From assembly GCA_028023455.1 (NCBI GenBank), contig JAQFVV010012544.1, forward strand, positions 1,064,501-1,128,500: a stretch of DNA of 64,000 nucleotides, read 5' to 3'. Position 1 is the first letter of the stretch; the number at the start of each line of letters is the position of its first letter. Both the position numbers and the translations under genes were made by a program. The notes beneath the pieces were generated by a model. It was not told the DNA's origin, ran no database searches, and saw only the letters and a program-made list of their open reading frames with translations. The stretch comes from Epiperipatus broadwayi (taxonomy: Eukaryota; Onychophora; Udeonychophora; Euonychophora; Peripatidae). Below are positions 60,270 to 64,000 of this stretch, piece by piece.

Positions 60270-62245
60270 CAACCAATTAAACTTTTTATTATCAAAGATG
60301 AAAAAACACCAGATTGTTCATAGAGTTTTCAATGTGTGTATTATCACCATTGCATTATGAGATTTGAATTTTATTACATTTTGCTTCAGTAGTATTTTAA
60401 GATTTATCATTGCAGTGTGGAAAACTCTGTATTCTTCTAGTAAGTGTTGAAATGTTTTGCCTTTATTTTTATAAATTGAACCAGTTTCCTCTAAGCTCAT
60501 TCTCAATCTTTTATTAATGTATGTAGTGGTTGGTAAAATTCCATTGATCAACTTGAATATAAATTTCATATATGTCTGTGGTGTATAAATTGAATGGAAT
60601 TTAACTAGGACCCCTTTCATTGAGCAATTTATTCATGAATCTTCATGAGGTTTTATTCTCCTTTTTATGTATTTATATCTAATGATTTCTAAATTTTGTA
60701 CATTTAGGTCACCTTGTATGGCCTTATATGCAATAAACATATCTGCCAAATAAGATCTCTCCACTCCTATTTTGCTATATATTTTTATATCCCCTGTTGG
60801 CAGACTGAAGTACTGATCCTTAATAACATTTAAATATGTTCTTGCAGTAATACAATTTACATATACTTTTGGATCAACTAAGTTAAGCCCTCTTTTATTA
60901 ATGGGTAACTGTAATATTATCATTGATAGTAATCTAGATTTCTTCCCTCAGATGAATTTTTTAACCATCTGGTTTATTCTACTAATTTTGTTATATAGTT
61001 TGTCCCAAGGACCATAATAACTTTGCTTCCCTGTTGCAATTGCATTGAACAGTTGAATTCTCATCACTTCATACAGCTTGAACAATGTGAAGTTATTAAT
61101 CCTCTCTTCGATTTTTTTTGCAATTAGTTGATTTAAGTGCCCATTCATATGTGTCTTTGATGTATATATTGGCAATCCAAGAAATGACTTTGGCTGAGCT
61201 ATAAATTCGGATGGTATCTTTTTACCCATTGCCAATTGCCATGCTGCTGATTTGTTAGATTGAACTACTGAACCTGTAATTTCTTGAAAAATTTTTAGGA
61301 CATTCATCACTACATTAATATTATAACTATTTTCTATTATTATTATAATGTCATCAATAAATGCAGTGACTCCTATGGTGACACCCAAATGTGGTATATA
61401 GATTCCATTAACCTTTGTCTCTATTTCTTTAATCATGAAATCTACATAAATTGTGAATAATAGAGCCACCAATGGTGATCCTTGGTGAATACCTTTCTCT
61501 GGGATGAAGAACTCACATCTCCACATATAAGTTTTATAGGAAATTCTACTATTTCTTATGTAATTCATTATAGAATTCTCTAGATATTTGTCTTTTTGAA
61601 TCAGATTGTTCAGGGCTTTTATGAGATATGACCAGTTAACTAGATCAAACACTGACTTAAAATCAATTTGTGTTACAAAGTACTGCATTGGCTTAAGTTC
61701 TTTGCATACTTTATTGTTTCTTGTATTCTTATAGCTGCATTTATGGCTCTTTTATTCTTAACAGCATGATGTTCTGATGATATTTTATCTATTACCAAGT
61801 TATTCCATTTTTTAAGTAGTATTCGAGCCAAGATTTTTGAATCAATATCTTCTATAGATATGTTTCTTAGGTCTTCAAAAGTTAGGTTTTGTTTAGATAT
61901 GTCTTTTTTTATGCTAAAAATTATTCTGCTGTTTATGTAAGGCCATTCAATCCTTTCACTACACATCTGATTGAAAAATTTTGAATATTCACCTACTAAT
62001 ACATAATTGATCTGTTTGTAGACCAAGGCTGGTATAGAGTCCTTTGCCATTGTCATCTGCAACTTCAACCTATTTATTTCATCCATTATTTCTTGAAACA
62101 ATATATGTTCCTTTGTATTTTCTATAGCCACTCTCTCATATTTATCAATGCCTGCTACCTGACAGCCGAACATTGTTTTTAGCATTTCGACCATGTATTT
62201 ATCAACCTCATCTCCAGATGCCACAGCATTCTCCCCTGTCTCCAC
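60270..62245 (-). pseudogene. LINE B ORF2 reverse transcriptase, broken
   Basis: A 190-codon frame (62245-61673) carries the region before motif A, with AKDSIPALVYKQINY, DLRNISIEDIDSKILARIL and SSEHHAVKNKRAIN. A shift near 61685 leads to the next frame (61688-60948) with TQIDFKSVFDLVNWSYL (motif A), GIHQGSPLVALLFTIY (motif B), AFIDDIIIIIE (motif C, double aspartate kept) and KSFLGLPIYTSK (motif E). Further frames (60923-60633, 60620-60318) hold the thumb region with INKRGLNLVDPKVYVN, and a connection segment. A lysine-rich C-terminal relic continues to about 60200. Confidence 0.75.
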
Positions 62246-62603
62246 AGAAGCAATACCCTTTGTATGTGGTATATAAATTTTCTATAGTTACTGGTTTTGA
62301 TATGTGATTCATTCCAGGGATCAATTTCTGTATCTTAATGTATATGTTTCTTGTTGTATCAGATTGTATATATTACTGTATCCAATTTGCAGTTTATTGA
62401 TCAATTCATGCTTAGGACTTATGCCAGAAATATTCTGTAATGTCTTACAAATTCATAGATTCTATTTTTTATTTGGTTCTGAGACAATTTACTATCCTCA
62501 CTCTGATAGCATAAGTCTGATATGTATTTCTTTATTTTATACCATGCAATGCATGGAGGTAGTTTTGTAAGTCTTGTGTAATAGCTTGTAACAATTATAA
62601 TGT

Positions 62604-63345
62604 TTAATAATTGATCAACTGAAAATATAATTTGGCTCCTAATATTCTTTTTACTGTGTATGAATATATTTTTTGTTTTTTCACATAATTATTAATTTGC
62701 AGTTGTACTCTTGGGTGGTCGGAAAATGCAATAAGTGACATGTTAATAATAGAATGATTAACTTTACTTGCTGAAACGAAGAATAAATCTATTAGTGAAG
62801 TGTATCTACTACTAAAAAATGTGTAAGCATGATTTCCATATTTCATTTGTAGTGGATATAAGGACACATCCTTCAATTGTGTTCTAATGATTTAGGAATG
62901 TTTTGATATGAACAATTAAAATCACCACCCATTATCACAATACCTGGCTTTTTCATCAGTTTGTTCTATACACTATAAATTATCGTTGAAATGTCATTAC
63001 CCCTTGCTATAGAATGTACCGAAGTCAAGTAATGTAGCTCATTATAAATGGCAAATGACAGAACTATGTGATTTGTTTGTAAATCTATTATTTGTATTTT
63101 TCTTATTCCTGATGCATATTTATTAATACTGCTACTCCCTGTAAGGATCTAACATTGGGTTTGAACAGAAATATATTATTTTTTGAAAGTTTTTTTATAA
63201 TCTATATAGGAGTATTACCACTTATCTTTGTTTCTGATAAAATTATTTCATATTTTTGAGTTGCTATATAATCTAATATTTTCTCTGCTTTATCTTAACC
63301 ATTCATTCCTCTTATATTGATTGATAGTATATTAAGTGACATGTT
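62604..63345 (-). pseudogene. LINE B ORF2 endonuclease domain, broken
   Basis: Relics in order on the minus strand are MNMSLNILSINIRGMNG near 63342, ILSETKISGN, an AVLINKYASG-like segment, VIMGGDFNCSYQ near 62920, and a 90-codon frame (62876-62604) with SLIDLFFVSASKV and AFSDHPRVQLQI. These correspond to the Asn, Glu, GDFN and SDH blocks of the endonuclease. Stops and shifts interrupt every section but the last. Confidence 0.7.
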
Positions 63346-63648
63346 CATGATTTAACATAATTGGAATCTCTTTATTTCTTTTTAAACTATCAATTGTGTC
63401 ATCTTTTCCTTTTTCATTTGAATTGTCATTTAATTTTGATCGATTAAGATCACTAAAGCTTTGTAATCTTTTATATTTAACATTAGTGCTATCACCATTG
63501 GTTTCATAATTATCTCTTATATCTTTATTATCAATTACTTTATTATTATCTTTTCATTTGTTGGCAAGTATTTCTATTATCTTTGGGAGATCCATATTTA
63601 CTACATTTACATCTGTATCTGTACCTGATATTAGGACTATCTGGTTGA

Positions 63649-63963
63649 TTATATTTCAACTGATATTGGTTCATTAATAGTTAAGTTCAGCTCGTTATTT
63701 TGCTCAAAATTTGTTTCATATTCATACAACTTATCATCTTTTCTCTTGTTGTTCACTATATTTGCCAATGACTTATTATTCGTAGTATTACATAAGTGAT
63801 TCATTCTGTTAAATTTATTGCACTTAATGCAATTTTCGGTTTCACATACTGCCGCTATGTGACCGACTCTGTTGCATCTAAAGCATAAAGGGGGTCTACC
63901 CCTTAATATTATAGAAATTGGCATTTGATCTTTTATTATCTTATGTGGTATCTGTTCTTTCAT
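63649..63963 (-). pseudogene. LINE B ORF1 C-terminal part (zinc knuckles)
   Basis: The 104-codon frame contains RGRPPLCFRCNRVGHIAAVC, a CX2CX4HX4C knuckle. A second Cys/His group, CIKCNKFNRMNHLC, has the same spacing as the second group in LINE A ORF1. The remaining part is Asn/Lys/Glu-rich. A stop lies upstream in the same frame, close to the window edge, so the N-terminal part is either in another frame or outside the window. Confidence 0.7.
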
Positions 63964-64000
63964 TATTGATTTTTTTTAGTTTTATTATAATCTTCTATGC

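Larger units (their letters stand above)
59847..64000 (-). mobile_element. L1/Tx1-type LINE B (decayed, runs off the window)
   Basis: This is a second minus-strand LINE of the same broad type as LINE A. An ORF1 knuckle region lies at 63963-63649, an ORF2 endonuclease at about 63345-62604, and a reverse transcriptase at 62245-60270. A 3' region ends in an A-rich tail, seen as a T run at 59847-59857. The 5' part lies beyond 64000. Many frameshifts and stops show it is older than LINE A. Confidence 0.75.

Overview
The window is AT-rich, non-coding animal DNA dominated by transposable elements. No intact host gene was found. The organism is most likely a mollusc, probably a cephalopod. This is an inference from the combination of several RTE-type LINEs with GAT-rich 3' tails, L1/Tx1-type two-ORF LINEs with zinc-knuckle ORF1 proteins, tRNA-derived SINE heads, a ZBED5-like hAT transposase remnant and many foldback repeats. 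A single 500-bp run of N (38896-39395) lies inside an (AT)n tract and marks an assembly gap.

Layout. 1-5 kb: AT-rich DNA with a tRNA-Val-like SINE (960-1070), an old tandem duplication (2926-3525) and a large foldback element (4032-4897) flanked by a 14-bp direct repeat. 5.15-8.42 kb: a decayed hAT element with terminal inverted repeats and a 7/8-matching 8-bp target duplication. 9.3-13.2 kb: foldback repeats, one of them split by a nested hAT-like MITE (10383-10692). 14.4-17.5 kb: a decayed RTE LINE (copy 1). 22.5-23.5 kb: an ancient RTE fragment on the minus strand. 24.6-26.8 kb: a composite repeat with ~130-bp direct repeats outside, a perfect 23-bp inverted repeat inside and a nine-unit satellite at the centre. 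28-32.6 kb: a truncated SINE, two foldback elements, a minus-strand RTE endonuclease fragment and a 5'-truncated RTE (copy 2). 33-40 kb: AT-rich DNA with a perfect 28-bp inverted repeat and two promoter-like pockets.

40.5-41.65 kb: the only host-derived gene remnant, an intronless AGPAT3/4-type acyltransferase retrocopy on the minus strand. It keeps one frame for about 390 codons but has four stops and lost catalytic residues. 42.6-45.9 kb: the best-preserved RTE LINE (copy 3), with endonuclease and reverse transcriptase broken only by two single-base frameshifts. 46.7-47.23 kb: a compound GATA/GGCA/GACA microsatellite. 47.9-53.8 kb: an almost full-length L1/Tx1-type LINE on the minus strand, with ORF1 and ORF2 overlapping by 11 nt and most frameshifts in homopolymers. 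54.2-54.8 kb: another foldback flanked by a 15-bp direct repeat. 57.6-58.6 kb: a four-unit tandem repeat of about 250 bp. 58.9-59.5 kb: an old LINE fragment. 59.85-64 kb: a second, more decayed L1/Tx1-type LINE on the minus strand, running off the right edge.

Functionally, the LINEs supply endonuclease and reverse transcriptase. The SINEs, the AGPAT retrocopy and perhaps the foldbacks with 14-15-bp direct repeats look like products of such machinery. The hAT element and the MITE are DNA transposons. I see no operon-like or defence-like system, and no convincing undescribed multigene system. The most unusual structures are the composite satellite element at 24.6-26.8 kb and the foldbacks with long target-site-like duplications.
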